This document shows positions 16,578-25,334 of a DNA stretch of 48,990 nucleotides, piece after piece. The notes under the pieces were generated by a model, which saw only the letters and a list, made by a program, of their open reading frames with translations, was not told where the DNA came from and did not search any database. The stretch's first letter is position 1. The number at the start of each line of letters is the position of its first letter. The position numbers and the translations under genes are program-made. The DNA is from Litorimonas sp964610115 (GTDB lineage Bacteria; Pseudomonadota; Alphaproteobacteria; Caulobacterales; Maricaulaceae). The stretch covers positions 1 to 48,990 of the forward strand of contig CAZSUW010000007.1 of NCBI GenBank assembly GCA_964610115.1, in the 5' to 3' direction.

Positions 16578-17693
16578 TTAAGCAAGAGCCTTTTTCGCCG
16601 TCTCAATAATCTTGTCGCTATCATCTTCAGACAGATAAGGATGCATCGGCAAGCTAATGATGTTTGGGATGCAATCCATCGTATTAGTCAAACCGCCTTT
16701 GCCGACGGGGAAATGTTCATAAGCGGTCTGCATGTGAACGGGCTTTGGATAGTAGCGCGCAGTGGGGATTCCTTCGGCTTTCATCGCATCCGCGAAGGCA
16801 AAAGGATCTGGCACCTCAATCGTATATTGCGCCCATGTTGAGACTACACCGTCCATAACGACCGGGACACGGTTCGCTGTACCAGAAAGACCTTCTTTAT
16901 AGCGATCTGCCACCACGTTACGCTTTTCAATTTCATCGGCGAAGACAGCGAGTTTTGGCAATAAAATGGCAGCTTGGATCGTATCCAAACGTGAGTTGAG
17001 ACCCACGCGTACATTGTCATATTTATCTGACCCTTTGCCGTGAATTCGGACGCTATCCATGGCCTTACCCAATTCAGCATCATTCGTTAGAACGGCCCCG
17101 CCATCCCCATAACAGCCCAGTGGCTTGGCGGGGAAAAAGCTTGTGGTTGTGACATCAACCCAATGTAGTGGATGCTTGCCATTCAGGGTCGTTCCAAAGC
17201 CCTGCGCACTATCGGCGATGAGCTTTAGCCCATTTTCACGCGCAATCGGAGCGATCGCTTCGTAATTGGCACTTTGCCCAAACAGATCCACCGCAATGAC
17301 ACCAAATAAGTCGAGACCATCAGCCTTTGCTCCGGCTATCGCCTCCTTCAGGCTTTCAGGGCACATATTATAAGTTTCGCGATCAATATCGACAAAGACA
17401 GGAACAGCGCCCATGATTGCCACGATCTCTGCCGTCGCGCAGTAGGTGAAAGACGGGCAAAAAACGGCTGACCCCCGCGGGATTTTCCAGCCAATCATCG
17501 GCAAGATCAAAGCGTCCGTGCCGTTCGCACATCCGAGCGCGATGTCAGCCTCCCCAAACTTCGCCAGCTCAGCCTCGAAAGACTTGACTTGCGGCCCCAT
17601 AATATAGCGGCCAGATTTGAGAACGTCTGCTATGCCGCCTTCAATTTCTTTGCGAAGTCGGTCTTGTTGCGCGTGTAGATCAATGAATTGCAT
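16578..17693 (-). CDS. wbpE: PLP-dependent sugar aminotransferase (DegT/DnrJ/EryC1 family)
   Basis: 371-residue aminotransferase. The PLP lysine is K190 in FFPAKPLGCYGDGGA, and the DSAQGFG motif provides the aspartate that contacts the pyridine nitrogen. The N-terminal FIDLHAQQDRLRKEIE is typical of WbpE/WlbC. In that pathway it adds an amino group from glutamate to carbon 3 of UDP-3-keto-GlcNAcA. It sits between wbpB and wbpA on the minus strand, with gaps of 63 and 75 bases. The exact substrate is inferred from the neighbours. Confidence 0.9.
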   Translation of the reverse strand: MQFIDLHAQQDRLRKEIEGGIADVLKSGRYIMGPQVKSFEAELAKFGEADIALGCANGTDALILPMIGWKIPRGSAVFCPSFTYCATAEIVAIMGAVPVFVDIDRETYNMCPESLKEAIAGAKADGLDLFGVIAVDLFGQSANYEAIAPIARENGLKLIADSAQGFGTTLNGKHPLHWVDVTTTSFFPAKPLGCYGDGGAVLTNDAELGKAMDSVRIHGKGSDKYDNVRVGLNSRLDTIQAAILLPKLAVFADEIEKRNVVADRYKEGLSGTANRVPVVMDGVVSTWAQYTIEVPDPFAFADAMKAEGIPTARYYPKPVHMQTAYEHFPVGKGGLTNTMDCIPNIISLPMHPYLSEDDSDKIIETAKKALA

Positions 17694-17756
17694 GATTGGG
17701 GTCCAAATGAAAGAAACCGCCGCGATTAAGCGACTCAGTTAGGAAACAGGAATGAT

Positions 17757-18710
17757 TCAAACGGCTTTTGGAAGCGTGTCATGTGCCATGACACGAAGAA
17801 CACGCAAAGCCTCTTCTCCATCAGTGAACGGGGCATTGCCGGATTGAATGCAATCCAAGAAATGCTGACACTCGCTTTTAAGCGGCTCACCTTGCGGAAC
17901 CGCTACATATTCGGCTTCGGCTTTATGAGGAATGGGTACAGGGCCGCTGATATCAATCGTATGACGATAAATCGCCAACTTTTCATCCCATGGCTTAACA
18001 TCATCAAAGACAGCCATCGCAGTTTCGCCAACCACGACCAAACGCTGCTCTTTGAAGGGGTGTAACCAGGACGCAAACACATGGGCCCGGCCGCCAGACG
18101 GGAAGACCATATCAAGACGGGCTTCATCCGCCACGCCGGGCGTGACAAAATCTAACCCACTTTGCCGAACTTCCGACGGAGCCTCATCAAACAATGCCAA
18201 TAACATGGAAACGTCATGCGGCGCGAGAGACCAAAACGCATCCTCTTCAACACGAAACTTTCCTGTCGAGAGGCGATGACTATAAGCGTAACGCAGCTTA
18301 CCTAACTCGCCTGTACGGACGCGATCTCGCAACGCAACGAAAACCGGGTGATATTGCAGAAGATGCCCAACCATGAGGATTTTGTCGGCTGCCTTTGCCG
18401 CCTTAATCATGGCTTCACCGTCCGAAATTGATAACGCGATAGGCTTTTCGACATAGACGTGTTTTCCCGCTGCAACGGCATCTAGGGTCAAGCGCGCATG
18501 CAACTCTGCTGGTGCCGCGATAACGACACCATCAATGTCTGAAGCCAAAGCGTTTTCGGCCGTCATTGCCGAGACGCCGTGCATATCCGCATGACGTTTT
18601 GCTGTCTCCGGATCAGGATCAACAACAGCGGCAAGAGCGCCCAATTCTGCAAAATTACGAGCCAGGTTCTTACCCCAATGCCCGCAACCAAATACGGCAA
18701 CCTTTGGCAT
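17757..18710 (-). CDS. wbpB: UDP-GlcNAcA 3-dehydrogenase (Gfo/Idh/MocA oxidoreductase)
   Basis: 317-residue NAD-dependent oxidoreductase. The N-terminal Rossmann motif is VAVFGCGHWGKNLARNF. The family signature YVEKPIALS contains the catalytic-site lysine. The second domain includes a histidine-rich stretch (SLAPHDVSMLLAL). In the WbpB role it oxidises carbon 3 of UDP-GlcNAcA to the 3-keto form for WbpE. ATG 18710 is chosen because GGAG lies directly upstream; the ATG at 18722 would add four residues and overlap that site. It is the first gene of the minus-strand wbp operon. Confidence 0.88.
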   Translation of the reverse strand: MPKVAVFGCGHWGKNLARNFAELGALAAVVDPDPETAKRHADMHGVSAMTAENALASDIDGVVIAAPAELHARLTLDAVAAGKHVYVEKPIALSISDGEAMIKAAKAADKILMVGHLLQYHPVFVALRDRVRTGELGKLRYAYSHRLSTGKFRVEEDAFWSLAPHDVSMLLALFDEAPSEVRQSGLDFVTPGVADEARLDMVFPSGGRAHVFASWLHPFKEQRLVVVGETAMAVFDDVKPWDEKLAIYRHTIDISGPVPIPHKAEAEYVAVPQGEPLKSECQHFLDCIQSGNAPFTDGEEALRVLRVMAHDTLPKAV

Positions 18711-19022
18711 GTTGATCTCCAAAACGAAGGCAACCCACAGTAACGGCCGAGGGCGTGCGTGTTAACTATCGCTAGTAACTTGGTGAGCTATGTTTGTCCC
18801 AAAAAGTGTGCGGCCATTAGGTTCAAGCCTGACGCGAGGACGCGACGATTTGCCTATATTCCCTCGTAGAAAATATATCAATGGCGTTTCCACATGAGAC
18901 GGAGTTGCGCCTCGAAACCTCTGAGACCTGAAGATCGAGCGAGGTCATTAGAGCAATTTTACGGGTAGAAAAAGAGCAATGCCAAGTTGTGGCCCACTAA
19001 AAGTGGCCCTAAGAATTAGATC
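18711..19022. other. Intergenic region upstream of the wbp operon
   Basis: About 310 bases between the start of wbpB and the 3' end of the lipoprotein gene. It must contain the wbp operon promoter (minus strand) and any lipoprotein-gene terminator. I saw no supported ORF and no clear hairpin. Confidence 0.35.
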
Positions 19023-19550
19023 TCAATTTGATGCAATAGCGTGACCAACGACTTCGCCATCATGCGAAATCAAACGCGAAGTTGGATCTATTTGAAAGCT
19101 AATACCCCAAACACTTAGGGAAGTCCCGCCTGAATAGGTTCCAGGACGGCGGATTGTTTCAGTTTGTGGTTCGCCAGCTCTAGCGGAGGCGGCTTCGTTA
19201 AATCCTGTGGCAACCCATTCAGATGTTCGGCTGTCAAAGCTTAAATCGTAACTTTGTCCACACAGCAGGGCACCATAGGGATCGTTCGGCCCCTCCCAGA
19301 CGTCGTCTTCATCGCAACGATCCAGAACAATTTGGATTGTTTCGCCAGCCAGCAGAGCCGCCAAAGGATCAGCCGTATTCTCTACCGTAACATCAGTGAT
19401 GTCATTCGTCACAGCCGTCGAAGATGACCCGTCAGTGTCTGGTGAATCGATATCTTCTGCAGCATTAGAACACGCTGCAACGACAGCGCCTAAAATAAGG
19501 CATCCTAGTTTTTTTTGTACGGATGAGTTTTTCAAAGTATTTCGGTACAT
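19023..19550 (-). CDS. Putative lipoprotein of unknown function
   Basis: With ATG 19550 the protein has 175 residues. A short basic N terminus (KNSSVQKK), a hydrophobic core (LGCLILGAVVAA) and the lipobox-like AVVAAC (Cys27) indicate a lipoprotein signal peptide. The mature part starts with an Asp/Ser/Thr-rich linker (about 28-60). It is followed by a compact domain with two cysteines (RCDEDD, LLCGQ), which may form a disulfide. The reading frame is open for 50 more codons upstream, but these would place the signal sequence internally. I do not recognise the domain. It is divergent from the glycosyltransferase gene at 19761. Confidence 0.55.
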   Translation of the reverse strand: MYRNTLKNSSVQKKLGCLILGAVVAACSNAAEDIDSPDTDGSSSTAVTNDITDVTVENTADPLAALLAGETIQIVLDRCDEDDVWEGPNDPYGALLCGQSYDLSFDSRTSEWVATGFNEAASARAGEPQTETIRRPGTYSGGTSLSVWGISFQIDPTSRLISHDGEVVGHAIASN

Positions 19551-19760
19551 AGGGCAATCATAAAGGCAATTAGACCCTTGGCAACAAGTCTTTCGCAGCA
19601 AAAAATAACACCTGTGTTTCGACCCATTTCCCTTTAAATAATGAGGCTTTACTATAGGCTCATCCTCATTGCGTCTGAAAAAACTATCCGATGAATTCAT
19701 GAGGTTACCCGCTGAATTCGGGAATGATCTGCGCCAGATTTTCTGTCATAGACATTTCAT

Positions 19761-21314
19761 ATGACCCGTTTGGAACAAATGCTTGGGAGAACGGAGTCCG
19801 TTCGGATTGCCCTGCTATTGGATCATTCAGCTCCAGGCGATAGCCGGGTCTTATCGCAAATTGACGCCTTCCATCGCGCCGGCGCAGAGGTAGCACTTTT
19901 TCACCTGCAGCGTTCTGGTCAGACTGACTTAAAACCAACGGATGAAAGGGCAAATGTTTCTACAATCGGCATACCATTCGACAACGCGCTGATGGTCCCA
20001 ATCATTGCCACAATAAACACGCTACGGCGAAAACAAGCCTCCACACCCCTTAAGCAGAACCGCGATCCTGCCGTTCCAAATCCTCAAACCCGCCCGATCA
20101 ATCACACACAAGCGCCGCAGCGCAAACCTGACAGAGAAATACAGCTTAATCGCAAAACGCCCTCGTCGCCGCGTCAAGTCTGGACCGCTCGTATCAATCG
20201 GACCCTGAGCGCCCTGTTTTGGCACCGAGCAATGGCGAAGTCTTTTTTACCGGCCCTCCTCGTCTTCAAGCCGGACCTAATTATCGCAAATGATTTAGCA
20301 ACTTTAGGGGCCGGCACACAGGCAGCGAAGCGGCTAAAAGCAAAGTTGATTTATGATGCGCACGAATATGAAAAAGGACGAAATGGCGTTGCAGGCACAC
20401 TCGCAGAAGCCATTCGGATCGAATATGAAGCCCCCCTCATCAGGCAAGCTGATGCGGTTGTAACTGTCGGCGTTGCGATCGCTCGACTGCTACAAAAAGA
20501 TTACCGCCTGCCCCGAATACCTGCGACAATCTTAAACGCGGCGTCCGAGACAACAGAGCATCGATTGAATGGCGACGCTGAACAAAGCGCCCCGCCACCT
20601 GCAAAACACGGCAAACCGACCGCACTTTTCACCGGTTCAGTCGCAGACGGGAGAGGTTTGGACATGGCCATGCGGGCCATAAAAGACAGCGCCATACCGA
20701 TAAATTTATCGGTTCTATCCCGTGTAAGCGATGATCAAGCCCAAAACTTAAAACGACTGGCTGCGTCCGCCGCGATCGCCTCATCGTTCAAAGTTTTGCC
20801 CCCCGTCGATCCCGGCGAGGTCGTCGCGACTATGCGTAAAGCGGACTTATCCATAATACCAATTCAGGAGAGTTGCACGTCTTACCGCTACGCTGTGCCA
20901 AACAAGCTGTTTCAAGCCCTAAAGGCAGGACACCCGATCGTTTCAACGCCGTTACCAGAGGTCGCGGCTATTTTGCGGACCATAGGCGGTCATCACATAT
21001 CACAAAATTTCGATGCCAAGGCCTTTGCAGACAGTATAGCCGTCGCCCTGGAGGCAAACCCGCAAGCCGAGACCAATACAGAGCTTATCAAGACCGCTTA
21101 TTCCCAACAAAATGCCCAGATGGCATGGCTTACAATCGCAGCACAGTTATTGAACGACGAACCTATCCAAGACTTGCCCGCATTGCCACACGCCAATGCT
21201 ATAGACTTGCAACCAGATGCGCTGAAAAAGGTCAAAAATGGCCCACCCCGCTGGAAACGTCGAGTCGGCAAATGTGTGATAAGGCTTGCCAGATTGTTGG
21301 GTTTGCGTCCCTAG
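19761..21314 (+). CDS. Glycosyltransferase, GT4-like
   Basis: 517 residues. The N-terminal part (VRIALLLDHSAPGDSRVLSQ) is a GT-B Rossmann half. FKPDLIIANDLATLGAGTQA and LIYDAHEYEKGRNG are typical of GT4 enzymes that act on lipid-linked or polysaccharide acceptors. The C-terminal half has TALFTGSVADGRGLD and the donor-site region IPIQESCTSYRYAVPNKLFQ followed by ALKAGHPIVST. A basic stretch (about 90-150) separates the first strands from the core. ATG 19761 is used; ATG 19779 is an alternative. It converges on the next glycosyltransferase with only 5 bases between the stops. Confidence 0.75.
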   Translation: MTRLEQMLGRTESVRIALLLDHSAPGDSRVLSQIDAFHRAGAEVALFHLQRSGQTDLKPTDERANVSTIGIPFDNALMVPIIATINTLRRKQASTPLKQNRDPAVPNPQTRPINHTQAPQRKPDREIQLNRKTPSSPRQVWTARINRTLSALFWHRAMAKSFLPALLVFKPDLIIANDLATLGAGTQAAKRLKAKLIYDAHEYEKGRNGVAGTLAEAIRIEYEAPLIRQADAVVTVGVAIARLLQKDYRLPRIPATILNAASETTEHRLNGDAEQSAPPPAKHGKPTALFTGSVADGRGLDMAMRAIKDSAIPINLSVLSRVSDDQAQNLKRLAASAAIASSFKVLPPVDPGEVVATMRKADLSIIPIQESCTSYRYAVPNKLFQALKAGHPIVSTPLPEVAAILRTIGGHHISQNFDAKAFADSIAVALEANPQAETNTELIKTAYSQQNAQMAWLTIAAQLLNDEPIQDLPALPHANAIDLQPDALKKVKNGPPRWKRRVGKCVIRLARLLGLRP

Positions 21315-21319
21315 CTCGC

Positions 21320-22612
21320 CTAAACGGATAACTGCGAAATTTGATCCAGAAATTGGGAGACGACATTATCCGCGCGATAAGTGGTATCCACCCGCCCCGT
21401 CTCTCCCACAGCGGATGTAACAAGATCATCAAGAGGGCACAGCAATTCTGGGGAGGCAGCAAGCTTGCGAACGATGTCCGGTCCTGAGAAGTAGATTGGT
21501 CGACCAGCCAAAGCATATTCCGAGTATTTACCCGGGAGAGCCACGCTGCCCTCAGGCGCATAGAGTAAGAGACCGTCGGCAAGGCCCTGTAAGCGGTGGC
21601 TCTCTGATAGGCTTACAGGGCCATACGCCTTTATCCCGATTTGGGCCACGCTTGCCTGATTACGAATTTCTACAAAAGCGGCCTCTTCTTCCGTTAATCG
21701 CCCTAAAATATGCAGGCGTATCGGCTGTAGACCATGGCTTACGCGTTGGGCGGACAGCTGATCCAAACGATTAGTCAGCGCATTCAGGTCGCGGCGACGA
21801 TCTGATAAAGAAAAGCCACCGGCATGAACAAGATCAAACCCGTCATCTGGCCAACTATTCGCATTGCCAGCCTTGACCAAAGGCTCGCTGAAATGCCGGA
21901 CAGTTATCACGGGTCGCCCGCTAAGTTGATGGGCCTCTTTGGCGATAAATGGATCAACTGCGATGATGGCCGTGGCGCGCCGCAACCAGAGTTTGGCCGC
22001 TATACGCTCAACAATAGAGCGGACGCCGCGAACATATTCTCTGTGGGAGTTTATGACCCAACTATCCCGCAATTCTACAAGCCAACGGGCTCCGCAATGC
22101 GCGGCAAGAGTGTGGCCAACCCTATGTAGGCTTTCGGGTGGGGACGTTGTGATGACCCAATCAAATGATCTTGGATTGGCCTCGAAATGAGAGAGGACAC
22201 GACGCGCCCATTCAATGTCAGGGTCCGGGAAATGATGCCATAAACGAAGTTCCTGCATAATATTCACGGGTAAAATTCGTCTCGGTAGGCTCCGCAATCC
22301 ACGGGCCGGGCGTTCAGACCGGTCAAATTGGATTGAGTGTAATTGATCTGCGTCTGCATGTGGCATGTTCGGCTGACCCGTCATGGCAGGCCCTTGAATT
22401 GGTATCCGGACGTGATCCGACACGTTTGCTACGTCGAATGGACTGACTAAACAGGCCGTGTGGCCCATGGATGCAAGCGTCCGACAGAGTGCCGTCGGTC
22501 GACGAGAGCCGCCACTGCCGGGTTCTCCAGCATGCCGAGCCACGATCAGAAAGCGGAGGGGTTTTTCCCCGTCTTGCTCAGAAGCTGAATACCTACACTC
22601 TGGGCCATTCAT
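21320..22612 (-). CDS. Glycosyltransferase-like protein (GT-B fold)
   Basis: 430 residues. LRFLIVARHAGEPGSGGSRR near the N terminus, and DWVITTSPPESLHRVGHTLA followed by RWLVELRDSWV, fit the acceptor half of GT4-like enzymes. The C-terminal half includes FDLVHAGGFS and ALPGKYSEYALAGRPIYFSG, which resembles the donor-binding E-A-x-G-x-P region. It is divergent from the rmlA operon (232-base spacer). It may use the dTDP-sugar made by that operon, but this is inferred from position only. Confidence 0.7.
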   Translation of the reverse strand: MNGPECRYSASEQDGEKPLRFLIVARHAGEPGSGGSRRPTALCRTLASMGHTACLVSPFDVANVSDHVRIPIQGPAMTGQPNMPHADADQLHSIQFDRSERPARGLRSLPRRILPVNIMQELRLWHHFPDPDIEWARRVLSHFEANPRSFDWVITTSPPESLHRVGHTLAAHCGARWLVELRDSWVINSHREYVRGVRSIVERIAAKLWLRRATAIIAVDPFIAKEAHQLSGRPVITVRHFSEPLVKAGNANSWPDDGFDLVHAGGFSLSDRRRDLNALTNRLDQLSAQRVSHGLQPIRLHILGRLTEEEAAFVEIRNQASVAQIGIKAYGPVSLSESHRLQGLADGLLLYAPEGSVALPGKYSEYALAGRPIYFSGPDIVRKLAASPELLCPLDDLVTSAVGETGRVDTTYRADNVVSQFLDQISQLSV

Positions 22613-22844
22613 TCTGTTGTCATTACCCGATGGGCATGTGGGGTCAATTTCGTAAGCCTCTCCTCCGATCTTGAAATCAGCTCTGTTCTGTCAGCAATCT
22701 GAAGCATTTCTCTGCCCATCTAAATCTTCTAAGCTCTCTTTCGATACGACCTATACCCGTGTTTGGTATTTACGTTACAGGCGCAACTCTTTAATGCCAC
22801 TATGCGCGCGCCGACCTTCAGCCAGTAGCGACAAGGACATCCTG

Positions 22845-23723
22845 ATGAAAGGTATCATTCTCGCTGGAGGGTCTGGCACACGCCTTCATCCGGTGACACT
22901 CGCTGTCTCCAAACAGCTCCTTCCCGTCGCTGACAAGCCGATGATCTACTATCCGCTGTCAGTCCTGATGCTCGCAGGCATTCAAGACATCTTGATTATC
23001 ACAACCCCGCAGGACCAAGCCGCCTTTCAACGCTTGCTCGGCACGGGCGAGCGGCTGGGCTTGTCACTAAGCTACGCCGTGCAGCCGGAACCAAACGGGC
23101 TAGCCGAAGCCTTCATCATTGGCGCCGATTTTATCGGGGAAGACCCGATTGCTCTCGTTCTCGGCGATAATATCTTCTATGGGCAGAGCTTTTCCCAGCT
23201 GCTGAAAGCCTCGGCCCGAACCGTGCGCGATGAGGGCGGAGCGATGATTTTCGGCTACCAAGTCCGCGATCCCGAACGGTTTGGCGTGGTCGAATTTGAC
23301 GCCGATGGAACGGTCCTCTCGATCGAGGAAAAGCCGGAAAAACCAAAAAGCGATTTCGCGGCAACCGGTCTTTATTTCTACGATAATGATGTGGTGAAGA
23401 TCGCCCGTTCTGTTACGCCCTCAGCGCGGGGTGAGCTGGAAATCACAGCGGTCAATCAAGCCTATCTTGATCGCGGGACGCTGCGGATTCACCCGCTTGG
23501 CCGGGGCTTTGCCTGGCTGGACTCAGGCACGCCGCAAAGCCTGCTGGAAGCCTCGCAATTTGTGGCCACGATTGAGACGCGGCAAAGCTTGAAAATCGCC
23601 TGCCTGGAAGAAATCGCCTTGCGCGAAGGCTTCATGTCTAAGGCCAACTTAGCCGCACAGATCGGGGACGGCGGGAAAAGTGATTATGACCGCTATGTCC
23701 GGGCCTTACTGGACCGCCTGTAA
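22845..23723 (+). CDS. rmlA: Glucose-1-phosphate thymidylyltransferase
   Basis: 292-residue nucleotidyltransferase that makes dTDP-glucose from glucose-1-phosphate and dTTP. The N-terminal motif MKGIILAGGSGTRLHP, then PMIYYPLSVLMLAGI, VLGDNIFYG and the C-terminal GFAWLDSGTP are diagnostic for RmlA/RfbA. ATG 22845 is used because AAGGA precedes it and the length then matches the family; an ORF start at 22671 would add 58 residues with no homology. The stop TAA overlaps the rmlB start (TAATG), so translation is probably coupled. First gene of rmlABC. Confidence 0.95.
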   Translation: MKGIILAGGSGTRLHPVTLAVSKQLLPVADKPMIYYPLSVLMLAGIQDILIITTPQDQAAFQRLLGTGERLGLSLSYAVQPEPNGLAEAFIIGADFIGEDPIALVLGDNIFYGQSFSQLLKASARTVRDEGGAMIFGYQVRDPERFGVVEFDADGTVLSIEEKPEKPKSDFAATGLYFYDNDVVKIARSVTPSARGELEITAVNQAYLDRGTLRIHPLGRGFAWLDSGTPQSLLEASQFVATIETRQSLKIACLEEIALREGFMSKANLAAQIGDGGKSDYDRYVRALLDRL

Positions 23724-24748
23724 TGGCCAACGCTCCGCGCAACATTCTCATTACGGGCGGGTGCGGCTTTATCGGCTCGGCCCTTGTGCGGTATTTGATC
23801 CGTCAGACGGATCACACCGTGCATAATATTGACGCGATGACCTATGCTGCCAATGCTGACGCGCTGGAAGAGGCGGCGAAATCCCCGCGCTATCATTTCC
23901 ATCAGGTCGACATTCGTGACGGGGAAGCGCTGAAGGCTGTCTTCATCGCTGCGCGGCCCGATCTGGTCATCCACCTTGCCGCAGAAAGCCATGTTGACCG
24001 CTCTATCGCGGGTCCGCTTCTTTTCCTCGACACGAACATAATGGGTACGGCCCGCCTGCTGGAAGCCAGCCGCGACTGGTTGAATGAGGCCAGCGCAGAA
24101 CAGGCCGCACGCTTCCGCTTCCATCATGTCTCAACGGATGAGGTTTACGGCGATTTGGACGCGGGCGGCTTCTTTACCGAGGACACGCCTTACGCGCCAA
24201 GCTCGCCCTATTCAGCCTCAAAGGCGGCGTCGGATCATCTGGTCCGGGCTTGGCACCGCACATACGATCTGCCCGTTGTTATCACGAATTGTTCGAACAA
24301 TTACGGCCCGTATCAGCATGCTGAAAAGCTAATTCCTGTGGTCATCAATGCCGCGCTTTCAGGAGAGCCGATCCCGGTTTACGGCGATGGGCAACAAGTG
24401 CGCGACTGGCTTTATGTTGAAGACCATGTGAGCGCGCTATGGCAGGTCGCGCAAAACGCCGCGGCCGGCACGACCTATAATGTGGGCGGGTTTAACGAAA
24501 AGACGAACCTGGAAGTCGTGCACACGATCTGTGATCATCTCGACAGACTGCATCCCAATCCCCGCGACGGATCATACCGACAATATATACGCTTTGTGAC
24601 CGACCGGCCCGGCCATGACGTGCGTTACGCCATTGATGCGACAAAGCTGGAAACGGATCTCGGCTGGCGTCCGGTAGAGACGTTTGAAACGGGCCTCAAA
24701 AAAACCGTGGCGTGGTATTTGACGCGCTTTATGGCCGAAAAGCGCTAG
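23723..24748 (+). CDS. rmlB: dTDP-glucose 4,6-dehydratase
   Basis: 341-residue extended SDR enzyme that makes dTDP-4-keto-6-deoxyglucose. It shows TGGCGFIGSALVRYLI near the N terminus, HLAAESHVDRSI, the catalytic STDEVYGDL and YSASKAASDHLVRAW (Tyr-x3-Lys). It also has NCSNNYGPYQ and RDWLYVEDH. Length and motifs are normal for RmlB/RfbB. It overlaps the rmlA stop by one base and is followed by rmlC after 9 bases. Confidence 0.96.
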   Translation: MANAPRNILITGGCGFIGSALVRYLIRQTDHTVHNIDAMTYAANADALEEAAKSPRYHFHQVDIRDGEALKAVFIAARPDLVIHLAAESHVDRSIAGPLLFLDTNIMGTARLLEASRDWLNEASAEQAARFRFHHVSTDEVYGDLDAGGFFTEDTPYAPSSPYSASKAASDHLVRAWHRTYDLPVVITNCSNNYGPYQHAEKLIPVVINAALSGEPIPVYGDGQQVRDWLYVEDHVSALWQVAQNAAAGTTYNVGGFNEKTNLEVVHTICDHLDRLHPNPRDGSYRQYIRFVTDRPGHDVRYAIDATKLETDLGWRPVETFETGLKKTVAWYLTRFMAEKR

Positions 24749-24757
24749 GCCACCTTA

Positions 24758-25312
24758 ATGGACACGCAACGCTTTCATATTGACGGACCTGTTCTCTTTA
24801 CGCCGAAACGCTTTGAAGATGGTCGTGGCTATTTTTCGGAAGTCTTCCGTCACGACCGCTTTGTAAACGCGATCGGTGAGGGCGTCACCTTTGTTCAGGA
24901 CAATCAGTCCCTCTCAAAGGAGGCCGGCACGCTGCGCGGTCTTCACTACCAAGCCCCGCCCCGTGCCCAAGGCAAACTTGTGCGCGTGCTACAAGGCGAA
25001 GTCTTTGATGTCGCCGTGGACGCGCGGGTCGGCTCCCCCACATTTGGGCAGCATATAGGCGTGACGCTCTCCTCCCAAAGCCTTTCGCAATTCTGGGTAC
25101 CGCCCGGCTTTCTGCACGGCTTTGTCACGCGCAGGCCCGATACGATCGTTGCCTATAAAGTCACGGATTATTACGCGCCAGACTGTGACGGCGCGGTCCG
25201 TTGGGATAGTCTGGAGATTGACTGGGGCCTGCCCAAGGGAACGACACCCATCCTGTCTGATAAAGATAAGGCCCCGCCCGCTTTCGCGGACTGGGCCTCA
25301 CTTTTTGTCTAA
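24758..25312 (+). CDS. rmlC: dTDP-4-dehydrorhamnose 3,5-epimerase
   Basis: 184-residue cupin-type epimerase. TLRGLHYQAPPRAQGKLVRV contains the catalytic histidine, and VFDVAVDARVGSPTFG and FWVPPGFLHGFVT are diagnostic for RmlC/RfbC. It produces dTDP-4-keto-L-rhamnose. Third gene of rmlABC. No rmlD (the final reductase) is in the window, so rhamnose synthesis would need one elsewhere, or the keto sugar goes to another product. It converges on the giant adhesin gene with 22 bases between the stops. Confidence 0.95.
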   Translation: MDTQRFHIDGPVLFTPKRFEDGRGYFSEVFRHDRFVNAIGEGVTFVQDNQSLSKEAGTLRGLHYQAPPRAQGKLVRVLQGEVFDVAVDARVGSPTFGQHIGVTLSSQSLSQFWVPPGFLHGFVTRRPDTIVAYKVTDYYAPDCDGAVRWDSLEIDWGLPKGTTPILSDKDKAPPAFADWASLFV

Positions 25313-25334
25313 AGCGTCTTAGACGTTCTGGGTC

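Noticed and set aside
22671..22844. Longer start for rmlA
   Set aside because: The extra 58 residues have no RmlA similarity, and ATG 22845 has AAGGA upstream and begins the conserved MKGIILAGG.
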